Source: Alkalihalobacillus alcalophilus ATCC 27647 = CGMCC 1.3604 (lineage in GTDB: Bacteria; Bacillota; Bacilli; Bacillales; Bacillaceae_D). Taken from it: a stretch of 63,813 nt of DNA. The stretch is taken from contig NZ_ALPT02000018.1 of NCBI RefSeq assembly GCF_000292245.2, forward strand, positions 1 through 63,813, read 5' to 3'. The notes beneath the pieces were generated by a model. That model was given only the letters and a program-made list of their open reading frames with translations, had not been told where the DNA came from and did not search any database. Positions 19,263 through 28,074 of this stretch are shown here, one piece after another. Position numbers and translations under genes: made by a program. How positions within the stretch are numbered: position 1 is the stretch's first letter; each line of letters opens with the position of its first letter.

Positions 19263-19517
19263 ATGGATTTAGTTACATTTCTTTTACTTGGTGTTCTTGT
19301 GCTCTTAATCCTGACTTGTGTTAAAGGCATGGGCAAGCACGGTGGAAGTTCTACCTGTTGTTCGCCTAAAAAAAACATAACTGCTAATCCAGTAAACAAC
19401 GAAGAATCAGTTTCTGAATCGATCGAGTTACAAAAAATGCATTCACAAATAGAGAAAATAGAAAAGGATAATCAAAAACTATTGAAAGAAATGGAAGGAT
19501 TACGAAAGGAGTTGTAA
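19263..19517 (+). CDS. small membrane protein with Cys motif and coiled coil
   Basis: 84 aa: one N-terminal membrane helix (residues 4-21), a short loop with SSTCCSP, and a charged C-terminal coiled coil (LQKMHSQIEKIEKDNQKLLKEMEGL). It shares this layout with the proteins at 19521-19760 and 54976-55182 and I do not know a named family. RBS AAAGGGG precedes ATG 19263. The vicinal Cys pair could bind a soft metal, but that is speculation. Confidence 0.75.
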   Translation: MDLVTFLLLGVLVLLILTCVKGMGKHGGSSTCCSPKKNITANPVNNEESVSESIELQKMHSQIEKIEKDNQKLLKEMEGLRKEL

Positions 19518-19520
19518 CAA

Positions 19521-19760
19521 TTGAACACATTTTTACTAGTATTTATTGCGATTAAAATCGTTTGTCTGTTCTTCTGTTGGAAAGCCGTCAAGATGGCTAA
19601 GCAGAGTACCCCTAATGGGACGCAAAAAAATAAGAATGAGAATTTAATTAACTCATCTGAAGATTGGCAGCGAGCACATAAACAAATGAGTAAGTTAATG
19701 GAAGAAAATAAAAAGTTGACTGCATCTTTAGAGGAACTAAAAAAGTCAAAGTCATCTTAA
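19521..19760 (+). CDS. small membrane protein with coiled coil (paralogue)
   Basis: 79 aa, starting at TTG 19521 with RBS AGGAG inside the end of the upstream gene, so translation is probably coupled. A membrane helix (about residues 3-22, with CLFFCWK) is followed by a polar linker and the coiled coil HKQMSKLMEENKKLTASLEEL. It is clearly related to its neighbour and to the gene at 54976. The pair may form a heteromeric coiled coil under the membrane. Confidence 0.72.
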   Translation: MNTFLLVFIAIKIVCLFFCWKAVKMAKQSTPNGTQKNKNENLINSSEDWQRAHKQMSKLMEENKKLTASLEELKKSKSS

Positions 19761-19855
19761 GGAAAATGCTCATGTTATAGAGTAATCATTGTAAAAGATT
19801 AATGTAATGTTGGTAATTGAAGAAAACAAATGACGCATGAAAGAATAATGGCATT

Positions 19856-19887
19856 GACTCCTATCAATTTGTTGTAGGAGTCTTTTG
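19856..19887 (+). terminator. terminator after the small-protein pair
   Basis: An 8-bp stem GACTCCTA/TAGGAGTC with an 11-nt loop followed by TTTTG. Confidence 0.75.
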
Positions 19888-19934
19888 TTGTCTATAAACA
19901 AAGTTACTATAGATAATACCAAAATTTAAAAAAC

Positions 19935-19966
19935 TTCATATTTTCTACATAATTGAACGATAGAAT
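19935..19966 (+). promoter_or_regulatory. shared promoter box plus -10, site 5
   Basis: TTCATATTTTCTACA at 19935-19949, 11 bp, then TAGAAT at 19961-19966, ahead of the VTT-domain gene. Among the best matches in the window. Confidence 0.7.
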
Positions 19967-20079
19967 AATAGTTCTTGATCAGAGTAACAATACACGAAAA
20001 ATAAAACGTAAGGGTCTATGGAGATCTATTAAAATTACGAGGGTTTAAATCATTATGAAGATAAATAGAGGAGGGGAAA

Positions 20080-20637
20080 ATGGAAGATAGACTTATATAT
20101 TACTTTCAAGAGTATGAACACTTTGCAATCTTAATTAGTATTGGAATTAGTATTATTGTTGCAGTATTAGGAGTTATTCCAAGTTTCTTTGTGACTGCAG
20201 CGAATCTTATCTTTTTCGGGTTCTGGATGGGGACAATTATTTCTTTTGTTGGAGAGGCGCTCGGAGCCATCATAGCATTTTATTTGTATCGAAAAGGGTT
20301 AAAACAATTTTCTCAGAAGCCATTGGACAAGTACCCGAAATTAAAACGGTTAGTACATTTAAAAGGAAAAGATGCCTTTTATTTAATTTTATCCCTTCGC
20401 CTTCTTCCTTTTGTTCCTTCAGGTCTGGTTACTCTTGCTGGAGCCATTGGTAGTGTCTCATTTATCACTTTTGCTATTGCAAGCTCAGTAGGTAAAATAC
20501 CTGCGCTTTTGATTGAAGCGTATTCGGTTTATCAGATTACTCAATTTGAGTGGCAAGGAAAAATGATCCTTAGCATTGCAGCGCTTTATTTAATTTTTGT
20601 TGTTTGGAAAAAAAGGAAGCAACCCACTTCTGTATGA
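20080..20637 (+). CDS. VTT-domain (TVP38/DedA-like) membrane protein
   Basis: 185 aa with about five helices. The VTT (SNARE-associated) signature is seen in FFGFWMGTIISFVGEALGAI and in LILSLRLLPFVPSGLVTLAGA. Members are thought to act as lipid scramblases or flippases; which lipid this one moves is unknown. ATG 20080 has a strong RBS GAGGAGGGG. It has its own promoter of the shared-box type. A second VTT protein is at 25942-26580. Confidence 0.85.
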   Translation: MEDRLIYYFQEYEHFAILISIGISIIVAVLGVIPSFFVTAANLIFFGFWMGTIISFVGEALGAIIAFYLYRKGLKQFSQKPLDKYPKLKRLVHLKGKDAFYLILSLRLLPFVPSGLVTLAGAIGSVSFITFAIASSVGKIPALLIEAYSVYQITQFEWQGKMILSIAALYLIFVVWKKRKQPTSV

Positions 20638-20726
20638 ATAAGCCACTTATTAAGAAAGTTTAAGATCTGAAATCTCGCTAAGTTGTAATTGCAGTAATAA
20701 CACAGAAAGGATAGGTCATGTATTAA

Positions 20727-21560
20727 ATGAGGTATTTTTACATTGCTGCACTAGCAGTGGTATTTGGAATCTTAATTGTAATTTATAAAGAAAATTCACT
20801 ATTAACAGATTCTACAAAAGAAGAAAATAAAGAAATGTTATTAAGTGACTACTTATCAACAGACGACGGAAAAATGAAGAATAAGAACGATGATTTAGAT
20901 AGTGCTCCAATAAAAAATAGTATTGATAAAGGCGAACAATCCCAAGAAGATTTTGATAAAGATAAACCATGGGAATCTTACACGGAAGAGCAATTAGATG
21001 ATATTCTTTTATTAATAAATAAAGAGCGGGGCTTACCAAAAGACTATGTACCTTCGGATTTAGTTGAGCCAAATGTCCCCTTTCCGTTCATTGAGGATCT
21101 GCCTCAACGCTTAATACGACAGGAGGCAGCGGCAGCACTTGAAGATTTATTTAAAAAAGCCAATGATGAAAACTTAAATCTTTATGCTCAATCCGGGTAT
21201 CGCTCTTATGAACGACAGGAGAGTATCTTTGCGTATTATGTTGAGAGAACCGGTGAAGAAAAGGCAAGTCGAGTAAGTGCGAATGCTGGGCATAGTGAGC
21301 ACCAAACTGGTCTAGCCATGGATGTCACTAGTCCGGAAGTGAATTTTCAATTAGTCACCTCATTTGAAGATACACCTGAGGGGCAATGGATTAAGGAAAA
21401 TGCTGCGCAGTTTGGTTTTATCATACGTTATCCAAAAGATAAAGAAAAAATTACAGGTTATCAATACGAGCCATGGCATCTTCGGTTTGTAGGCAAAGAG
21501 CCGGCCAAAATAATTCATGAACAAGGGTTAACGTTAGAAGAATACTTAGGATTTGAGTAA
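20727..21560 (+). CDS. VanY/LdcB-type carboxypeptidase (M15 family)
   Basis: 277 aa with an N-terminal membrane anchor (about residues 4-20), a long acidic linker and the M15B peptidase domain: SGYRSYERQESIF, the zinc ligands His and Asp in SEHQTGLAMDV and the His in YEPWHLRFVG. It trims D-alanine from peptidoglycan stem peptides (D,D- or L,D-carboxypeptidase; not distinguishable by eye) outside the membrane. No vancomycin resistance genes are adjacent, so a wall-remodelling role is more likely than resistance. Confidence 0.9.
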   Translation: MRYFYIAALAVVFGILIVIYKENSLLTDSTKEENKEMLLSDYLSTDDGKMKNKNDDLDSAPIKNSIDKGEQSQEDFDKDKPWESYTEEQLDDILLLINKERGLPKDYVPSDLVEPNVPFPFIEDLPQRLIRQEAAAALEDLFKKANDENLNLYAQSGYRSYERQESIFAYYVERTGEEKASRVSANAGHSEHQTGLAMDVTSPEVNFQLVTSFEDTPEGQWIKENAAQFGFIIRYPKDKEKITGYQYEPWHLRFVGKEPAKIIHEQGLTLEEYLGFE

Positions 21561-21773
21561 GCTTTGAAGAGTAGATTTTAATTAAAGTAAATACTAATAT
21601 CTTTATTCTTAGCTCTCTTCTCCAGGGGGCTTATTTACGTTTTGGTATCATGATGATAATTAAATTTCGAACAAATTTCCTTTAATACTTCTGCCTTATG
21701 TAACTTGGTAATATTTACTAGGTTTTTGTAGAGTGGTCTATTAAATAATAAGGAAGAAGGGAGGAGATGTAAA

Positions 21774-22121
21774 ATGACCACTTTGATTGATTCAACTATA
21801 CAGCAACATCAGGCGTGTATTGATGCTTGCAACAAATGTATGCAAGCATGCGAAGAATGTTTATCATCATGTCTAAAAGAGCCTGATGTCCAAGCTAGAA
21901 CTCACTGTATCAGTATGTTAAGAGACTGCGCAGATATTTGTTCAATGGCATCTCAGTGGATGTCACGTGGAAGTATGTTTGCAAAACAATTTTGTGAAAT
22001 GTGTGCTATGATCTGCGAAGCCTGTGCTACTGACTGTGAGAAGTTCCAAGACGCTCATTGCCAGGAATGTGCTACTTACTGCCGCAAGTGTGCAGAAGAG
22101 TGCCGTAAAATGGTAGCTTAA
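21774..22121 (+). CDS. Csp-like four-helix bundle copper-storage protein
   Basis: 115 aa with about 19 Cys, spaced mostly as CxxxC or CxxC along helices (HQACIDACNKCMQACEEC; CEMCAMICEACATDCEKF; CQECATYCRKCAEECRK). This is the four-helix cytosolic Csp family (DUF326), which stores many Cu(I) ions within the bundle. There is no signal peptide. RBS GGAGGAG is present. It is followed by an MFS transporter and a His-rich protein, consistent with a metal-handling cluster. A divergent second copy is at 52113-52475. Confidence 0.93.
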   Translation: MTTLIDSTIQQHQACIDACNKCMQACEECLSSCLKEPDVQARTHCISMLRDCADICSMASQWMSRGSMFAKQFCEMCAMICEACATDCEKFQDAHCQECATYCRKCAEECRKMVA

Positions 22122-22123
22122 AA

Positions 22124-22160
22124 TCGAGCAAAAGCAGGTGACCAAGGTTGCCTGTTTTTG
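22124..22160 (+). terminator. possible terminator after csp
   Basis: An imperfect hairpin joining GCAAAAGCAGG and CCTGTTTTTGT, ending just ahead of the MFS transporter gene. Confidence 0.5.
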
Positions 22161-22187
22161 TTCAATACCTGTTAAAGAAGGGGTCAA

Positions 22188-23435
22188 ATGATTATACAAG
22201 ACATTAAAAAGTTAGATCGTACCATGCTGATTTTATTATTCGGAGTCTTGCTTTCCCATTTAGGAACATACTTAGTGATTCCTATGTTACCGATTATGTT
22301 AAAAATAGATGCAGCATTATCTCTAGCGCAAATAGGAATGATCTTAGCAATGAATGCCATATCATTTCAATTTGGGAGCTTACTCGGAGGATTTTTGGCA
22401 GATCGTATTGGCAGAAGGTTCATTATTGGGTTAGGAGCCATGATTGGTGCAGTTGGATTAATCGGTTTTGGACTCTTTAATATATTTGGATTGTTACTTG
22501 TAGCCTCACTGATTACAGGTCTTGGCAATGGATTGAATGCTCCATCAACCAAGGCGGCCATTGCGGCACTGGCATCAGAAGAAACGCAAACGACAGCCTT
22601 TTCGATGCGTGGGATTGCAGCTAATATCGGAACAGCAGCTGCTGGCCTTATTATCTTCTTTGTTGTGACAGGATCCTCTAAGTTGATTTTTTGGATAGCG
22701 GGAGTTATTTATGTGGTACTCGCATTAAAGAGTTGGTTTTTCCTTCCGAAAAATTGCGGAGATGCAAATTGTCCCGTTATCCCATCGGGTGCTTATAAGG
22801 AAGTGTTTAAGAACAAACCTTTTATTATGTTTGGTGTAGTAAGTGTTGTGATTTGGGCTTTGTATGCTCAGTTAGCTTTAACGCTTCCACTACGGGCAAC
22901 GGAGGTTTTGCCTGATCCAAGTAATGTGGCTTTGATTTGGACGATCAATAGTGGGATTGTCATTTTGGCTCAAAACGTGATGACAGGAAAAGTTATTCAG
23001 AGGTTACATCCGTTAACCGCACTTGCATTCGGGATGTTATTTATTGGGTTTGGAGTCGGTTCTCTTTACTTTGCTACATCGTTTTTTCACCTTGTTTTAA
23101 GTGGTGCCATCTTTGTTGTAGGTGAAATGCTTATCTTACCAACTATCGATAGTACAATTTCACAGTTATCGACAGCCGGATTGATCGGTCTCTTCTTTGG
23201 ATTGGCGAATGTGATGTCAGGCTTAGGTGAAGCTGGTGGAAACTTTATTGGTGGTCAATTACTTCAAATCGGAACAGAAGTTAGTTATTTACCGTGGGTC
23301 GTGTATGGAGCAACAGGGGTAGCGTTATTCTTGGTTGTTCTATTACTCAAGAAATGGCAGCCACTTGAACAATTATTACAAAAGGCTACGACACAAGATG
23401 ATAAGCCGAGACACGCACCAAGAGTTCAACCGTGA
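22188..23435 (+). CDS. MFS transporter
   Basis: 415 aa with about 12 helices and the MFS motif A loop GGFLADRIGRRFIIG near residue 65. A central cytosolic loop carries KNCGDANCPV with two Cys, unusual in drug exporters of this group. Start ATG 22188 has RBS AAGAAGGGG. Placed between a copper-storage protein and a His-rich protein, it may move copper or a copper ligand, but the substrate cannot be read from the sequence. Confidence 0.88.
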   Translation: MIIQDIKKLDRTMLILLFGVLLSHLGTYLVIPMLPIMLKIDAALSLAQIGMILAMNAISFQFGSLLGGFLADRIGRRFIIGLGAMIGAVGLIGFGLFNIFGLLLVASLITGLGNGLNAPSTKAAIAALASEETQTTAFSMRGIAANIGTAAAGLIIFFVVTGSSKLIFWIAGVIYVVLALKSWFFLPKNCGDANCPVIPSGAYKEVFKNKPFIMFGVVSVVIWALYAQLALTLPLRATEVLPDPSNVALIWTINSGIVILAQNVMTGKVIQRLHPLTALAFGMLFIGFGVGSLYFATSFFHLVLSGAIFVVGEMLILPTIDSTISQLSTAGLIGLFFGLANVMSGLGEAGGNFIGGQLLQIGTEVSYLPWVVYGATGVALFLVVLLLKKWQPLEQLLQKATTQDDKPRHAPRVQP

Positions 23436-23525
23436 CCTACGAAAAACCGCTCTCATCCGTTTAGTGGTTGGGAACAAGAAGTAATTTTTAGGAAAAAAAG
23501 TCATCCACAGAGATAGGAGAATCAA

Positions 23526-24233
23526 ATGGAACAACATCAACATCATGAAATGCAACATCATATGCACATGGGCGCAGCCGAAAACGATATCATTACAACC
23601 ATTACGTATCAGGACTCTATTTTGAATATTCATTTAGAAGATCGAGAAGGGAGCCCACTAGAGCTATTACAAACACATGAGAAATATATGCACCTGATCG
23701 TCGTCAGTGATGATTTGCAAGAGTTTTATCATTTACATCCTGAGCAAATTGATTTGTATACGTATGAAGTAACGCTCCCTCTTCGTGATCTTACATCTTA
23801 TAAGGCTTTTGTTGATATAAATCCGAAAGGGAAACATTATCTAATTGAAGCGAATGCAATAGAGGGCAATATACTTAATCATACTCATTTCTGTCATAAT
23901 GAAATGAATCTTATTCCTAACAAAGAAAAGATAAAGGAAATTAGTGGGAAGATCGTTGAAATGACTCACGGTCCATTGAAAATCGGAGAAGATGTTACAC
24001 TTCATTTCGATCTCAAAGGTGAGAAACCTGAACCTTATCTAGGGGCTCTTGGACATGTAGTAATCATTGATGATGAAGTAAAGCAATTTATTCATGTGCA
24101 TCCTAATTCAGATCATGAAACAGTATTTGTTGCTCAATTTATAGATAGCGGTTTTTACAAACTATGGGTTGAATTTAAATTTGCAGAACAAATAATTGCT
24201 TTTCCTTTTTGGATAGAAGTAAAGGAAAAGTAA
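23526..24233 (+). CDS. His-rich two-repeat protein, possibly copper-handling
   Basis: 235 aa with a His-rich start (MEQHQHHEMQHHMHMG) and two similar beta-type units: HEKYMHLIVVSDDLQEFYHLHP (first half) and LGALGHVVIIDDEVKQFIHVHP (second half). Each ends with an HxHP motif and then a hydrophobic strand pair. There is no signal peptide, so it appears cytosolic. I do not know a firm family name. The paired HxHP motifs and Met/His head suggest metal binding; neighbours support copper. RBS AGGAG is present. Confidence 0.6.
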   Translation: MEQHQHHEMQHHMHMGAAENDIITTITYQDSILNIHLEDREGSPLELLQTHEKYMHLIVVSDDLQEFYHLHPEQIDLYTYEVTLPLRDLTSYKAFVDINPKGKHYLIEANAIEGNILNHTHFCHNEMNLIPNKEKIKEISGKIVEMTHGPLKIGEDVTLHFDLKGEKPEPYLGALGHVVIIDDEVKQFIHVHPNSDHETVFVAQFIDSGFYKLWVEFKFAEQIIAFPFWIEVKEK

Positions 24234-24530
24234 ATGCATGAAATATTTTATCACGCCAATCAGAGACTTGAATCTCAAAAATTCTTGTCTTTTTCTTTTT
24301 GCTTATAATTCTACAAAGGCTAGTGTAAATATAAAACGAATACTATACGATTGAAAAAACTACCAGAATGACTTTCTAAGCATAGAAATGGATGAGCTGA
24401 CGTTTTAAAAAATATAATTGATAGAAGTCCACAAAAAAAACACAATTAAGAGGTACGCTAATATAGTAGTAAGGTCGCTAATTATAAATAATGAATATTA
24501 AATGAAGAATTGGAACTGGAGGCAGAAAAA
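24234..24530. other. long leader or promoter region of the dacA-like gene
   Basis: Contains a weaker copy of the shared promoter box (24301-24315) and TACCAGAATGA-N8-GCAT at 24361-24383, the latter also found ahead of spoIVB at 1152-1174. No ORF with an RBS was seen. Confidence 0.5.
24301..24332 (+). promoter_or_regulatory. shared promoter box, weak site 6
   Basis: GCTTATAATTCTACA at 24301-24315, 11 bp, then AAATAT at 24327-24332. The right half of the box is exact, the left half and the -10 are poor. Confidence 0.4.
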
Positions 24531-25871
24531 GTGAGAATTAGATTCAAAAAAAGTTTTACAATGGCAGTTTTAGTATTGGTGATAACAAATGTATTAATAA
24601 CTTCTCCCGTGTCAGTTAGTGCGAATCCAAATATAAATACAAACTCAGCTATCCTTGTAGATGCTACCTCTGGAAAGATCTTATTACAAAAAAATATAGA
24701 TGAATTATTAAAAGTTGCTAGCATGTCAAAAATGATGAGTGAATATTTAGTTCTCGAGGCTATTAATAATGGGGCAATATCTTGGGAACAGGTCGTTCCT
24801 ATAAGTGACCTCGTTCGTGAAATATCACATAATAATAATCTTTCCAACGTTTATTTACGGCAAGATGAAACATATACAGTTAAAGAACTTTATGAGTCAG
24901 TAGCTATATATTCAGCTAATGGTGCTACGATGGCATTAGCAGAGCTAATTGCTGGATCAGAAGAATCATTCGTTAACATGATGAATGATAAAGCAATGCA
25001 ATTGGAATTAGGGGAGTATGGAGTTGATTATAAATTTGTTAACTCTACAGGTCTACCGAACCAATATCTTTTAGGAAAGCACCCAGAAGGAACGACAGAA
25101 AAGGATGAGAACGAATTAACGGTTAGGGCAACTGCGAAGTTAGCTTTTCATTTACTAAAAGATTATCCAGAAGTTCTAGAGACAGCTAGTATTGAAAGAA
25201 AAATCTTTAAAGAAGGAACAGAGGACTTTATCCAAATGGATAATTGGAATTGGATGCTCCCTGGTTTAGTTTATGGATACCCGGACGTAGATGGTTTGAA
25301 AACGGGATATACTGCTCAAGCTGGATATAGCTTTACTGGAACTGCTGAAAGAGATAACGTTCGATTAATTACAGTTGTAACAAAGACAAGCTCACTTGAA
25401 GAACGTTTTAGCGAGACTAAAAAACTATTAGACTATGGTTTTTCACAATTTTCAATAGAAGAACTTATCCCTAAAGGATATAGACCTGAGGGACAGGAAA
25501 CCGTTGGAGTTTCGAAAGGGAAAGAACATGAAGTTGCTGTTATTACTGACGAAAGTCTAATAAGTTTCGTGCGTGTAGGAGAAAGAGACAATTATATTCC
25601 TGTAGTTACTTTTGACCAAGAACGTTTAAACGAGAATGGCGAGCTAATTGCTCCTGTAGAAAAAGGAGAGAAAATAGGAACGATATCGTTAGAGTATGTA
25701 GGAGAAAATGATTATGAATTTATAGATAGTAATTATATTGCCCAAGTAGATGTAATAACAAATGAAGCGATTGAAGAGGCAGGTTTCTTTAGCTTGGTTC
25801 TTCGTTCAGTAGGTGGATTTTTCTCAGAACTATGGGTAACTCTTTATAACGCAATTAAAGGTTGGTTCTAA
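24531..25871 (+). CDS. D-alanyl-D-alanine carboxypeptidase (DacA/DacF-like, S11)
   Basis: GTG 24531 has GGAGG 8 nt upstream and is the better start than the in-frame TTG at 24510. About 446 aa with a signal peptide cleaved after VSVSA. Penicillin-binding motifs are SMSK (SxxK), SAN (SxN) and KTG in DGLKTGYT. A C-terminal beta domain is followed by an amphipathic anchor (VTLYNAIKGWF), as in PBP5-type enzymes. It removes the terminal D-Ala from stem peptides in the wall or the spore cortex. Bacillus has several paralogues; which one this is was not resolved. Confidence 0.92.
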   Translation: MRIRFKKSFTMAVLVLVITNVLITSPVSVSANPNINTNSAILVDATSGKILLQKNIDELLKVASMSKMMSEYLVLEAINNGAISWEQVVPISDLVREISHNNNLSNVYLRQDETYTVKELYESVAIYSANGATMALAELIAGSEESFVNMMNDKAMQLELGEYGVDYKFVNSTGLPNQYLLGKHPEGTTEKDENELTVRATAKLAFHLLKDYPEVLETASIERKIFKEGTEDFIQMDNWNWMLPGLVYGYPDVDGLKTGYTAQAGYSFTGTAERDNVRLITVVTKTSSLEERFSETKKLLDYGFSQFSIEELIPKGYRPEGQETVGVSKGKEHEVAVITDESLISFVRVGERDNYIPVVTFDQERLNENGELIAPVEKGEKIGTISLEYVGENDYEFIDSNYIAQVDVITNEAIEEAGFFSLVLRSVGGFFSELWVTLYNAIKGWF

Positions 25872-25878
25872 TCATCTG

Positions 25879-25915
25879 AGAGGTACATCTAAGTCTAGAT
25901 GATACCTCTCTATTT
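25879..25915 (+). terminator. terminator after dacA-like gene
   Basis: Stem AGAGGTACATCT with AGATGATACCTCT (one bulge) and a T-rich tail shortly after the stop. Confidence 0.7.
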
Positions 25916-25941
25916 CTTTCCTAGAAGGAGAGTGAAATAGA

Positions 25942-26580
25942 ATGAAAGTATTATTATTTTTAGTAACACTACTTATCTTCAAAATTTTAATTTTCAGCCA
26001 AAATGATTGGTTTTTATATCTGAAAGCTGGTGAATGGATAGAATTAAAAAGACTAATCGGCAATGAATTAATAATTGTCTTATTAATAACCATGGGACTT
26101 ATGATAATGCAAAATCTATTCTCATTTCTACCATTTTTAGTTCTCACCATGTTCAATATTTGGTTATTTGGTTTCTTTTATGGGTATCTTTGGAGTTTAG
26201 CCGGAAATATTATCGGGTCTGTGATTGTATTTTATATAGCGAGGTATTTTTCACAAGGGAAGATCTTTAAACACAATCATTTGAAAATAAAGAAAACGAT
26301 TGAAGAGAATGGGTTCCTAGTTATTTTAGTGAGTCGCATTACACCTGTAATTCCGTCTAGTATTATAAATATTTCATGTGGAATGAGTAATATAAAAACC
26401 AAAGATTACGTACTTAGTACTATGTTTGGTCACGCTATCTTTGTATTTGTACTATCTATTTTATCTATTGGACTGATTTCATTTGAGGAACAATATATTG
26501 TATATCTATTCTTATTCCTTATTGTTGTAGGTATTACAGCGTTAAAAATAAAAAGAAAAGTCTCTTGGTTAAATGTTTAG
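25942..26580 (+). CDS. VTT-domain membrane protein, second copy
   Basis: 212 aa with about five or six helices. The signature lies in FGFFYGYLWSLAGNIIGSVIVFY and VSRITPVIPSSIINISCGM. It is a distant paralogue of the protein at 20080-20637. RBS AGAAGGAGAG precedes ATG 25942. No shared promoter box was found here; it may be read through from the dacA-like gene, though a terminator lies between them. Confidence 0.82.
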   Translation: MKVLLFLVTLLIFKILIFSQNDWFLYLKAGEWIELKRLIGNELIIVLLITMGLMIMQNLFSFLPFLVLTMFNIWLFGFFYGYLWSLAGNIIGSVIVFYIARYFSQGKIFKHNHLKIKKTIEENGFLVILVSRITPVIPSSIINISCGMSNIKTKDYVLSTMFGHAIFVFVLSILSIGLISFEEQYIVYLFLFLIVVGITALKIKRKVSWLNV

Positions 26581-26669
26581 TTACTAGGTAGAATAGTGTT
26601 TAAAAAACGATTTTGTGAATTTAGCTTACTTTTGAAGAGGCTACCCATTATAACAATCTAACTAAATGA

Positions 26670-26698
26670 ATGCACAAATCGTCAATGGATTTGTGCAT
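26670..26698. terminator. hairpin terminator
   Basis: A perfect 11-bp stem (ATGCACAAATC and complement) with a 7-nt loop between the VTT gene and convergent decayed genes. Confidence 0.65.
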
Positions 26699-26725
26699 AT
26701 AACCTGAAGAGGATCTTTTATGATT

Positions 26726-26866
26726 TTAAGTAGGGTTCCTGATAAATAACATGAAGGCCAGGGCTATTAAAGCAATAGAGGGTAAGAGGACTTCTTCCTG
26801 TTGTGCAAATATTTTACTATTACAGGTTGTCTATTGCTCAGTTCACTTTTGTTTAGTTAATTTCAT
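26726..26866 (-). pseudogene. decayed small membrane protein gene
   Basis: From an ATG that overlaps the preceding gene's TGA, the frame carries two internal stops (TGA codon 8, TAG codon 12) and then a clean hydrophobic end, AQQEEVLLPSIALIALAFML. Third member of a broken minus-strand operon. Family unknown. Confidence 0.5.
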
Positions 26867-27266
26867 TTTCTAACTCGATAAGAGAAAAAGACAGCAATGC
26901 TTATTAAAAGAAAGAGAACAATTCCTGCTATAAGCCAGCGATGAGGATCCGAGATAAAACAACTTCTTCTCCCGCAGTCCACTCTGTACGGTGACCAATC
27001 CTATCATCAGCTACAAAAAAATGAGCGTGATTCTCGTCTTAATGAAAATAGCCCTGATCATCAAGTCCTCCAGTTTGTAACACGATACCATTTACAACAT
27101 AAACGGTCACAGTTGTTCGTGTTGAAAAACGACTATCATCATATACAACCCGAATTTCTCCTGGTTCTAAAGGTTCTATTACTAACCTATGTGCATGAGT
27201 GGTGGAAGGATTCGTAATGAGTATAATTGTTAATAACAACAAACTTATAATAAACAATCTGTCCAT
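26863..27266 (-). pseudogene. decayed secreted or anchored metal-site-like protein
   Basis: ATG 27266 with RBS GAGGTG and a signal peptide ending at THA, then HRLVIEPLEPGEIRVVYDD and a His-rich stretch. It is broken by TAA after GLDDQGYFH, continues in the same frame with DENHAHFFVADDRIGHRTEW, and then needs a frameshift to reach the C-terminal membrane helix (WLIAGIVLFLLISIAVFF). One nonsense change plus one indel explain it. The layout suggests an extracytoplasmic ligand- or metal-binding accessory protein; no family name is certain. Confidence 0.65.
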
Positions 27267-27292
27267 GGCTACACACCTCAACCTTTGGAATC

Positions 27293-27736
27293 CTATAGGG
27301 AACGGGGAAAATTAGGACTGTGTCCCAGTCCTTTATATTCAGTTGGATTTTGCGGATCGGCAGTTGATTTGATAAGGTGAGCAGCATGATGTTCTAGGTC
27401 TTTAATATTTTTATTTTTCCTCATAGTCTCATCCTCGAATCATTTTGATTAAGTTCTAAGGAATAAGTACCAGGATCAAAATTATAAAGCGCAGGCCATT
27501 CATAAGGAAGATCGTCGTGATGATCAATTTCTGATTCTTCATTGGGAAGGGCATCAGTGTTTTTTGTTGCAGATGCTCGTGATCGTCCTCATTTTCGACT
27601 GCAAGCTCGTTTTCTTCAGTCTCGATCCTATGTATTCCCCTTCATTTGTTGATATTTCATCGTCCCTATCTGAACAAGCTGTTATGAACCCAAAGAGAGC
27701 TAAACCACCAATAGACAACATTACACTTTTTTTCAC
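27293..27736 (-). pseudogene. decayed lipoprotein
   Basis: ATG 27736 opens a lipoprotein signal with the lipobox GFITACSD. The frame shifts within the first 60 codons. Downstream pieces in other frames read HHDDLPYEWPALYNFDPGTYSLEL and then NIKDLEHHAAHLIKSTADPQN, clearly coding-like and His-rich. At least two indels separate them. The three broken minus-strand genes at 26726-27736 look like one former operon for an extracytoplasmic metal-binding system. Confidence 0.6.
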
Positions 27737-28001
27737 CGTTCTTCCCCCCCAATGTAAATTGAACTATTTAACTCAGAGATTGTTATAGATGATTTTAAAA
27801 GTTATGATGAATTGAAATTATGAATATTATCTTGAAAAAGCAGTATCATACACAGGTAATTAGGAAATTAGGTAAAGTGTTTTGATTTCTATAATTTAAA
27901 AAGGGGTCACCAGATAACAACTTTTCATTACAGATATTTATATAGAAACTATGAAGAAAGCAAGGCAATCTATTGAACAAAAATCATTTAATATTTGCTT
28001 T

Positions 28002-28044
28002 TGTGATTGGAATCACATTTGTCGAATAATCCTCCTTTTATACT
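28002..28044 (+). promoter_or_regulatory. CRP/FNR-type box and -10 ahead of propeller lipoprotein
   Basis: TGTGA-N6-TCACA (28002-28017, perfect dyad TGTGATTGGAATCACA) lies 21 bp before -10 TATACT at 28039-28044. Its centre is about 41.5 bp upstream of the expected start of transcription, the class II activator position used by Fnr in Bacillus. Confidence 0.75.
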
Positions 28045-28074
28045 TACATTTATAAAGAACTAGGAGGGAAATAG

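Noticed and set aside
19929..19970. Sigma-E type promoter reading of the TTCATATT boxes
   Set aside because: The required CATA-type -10 is not at the proper distance; the vegetative -10 at a constant 11 bp fits all sites better.
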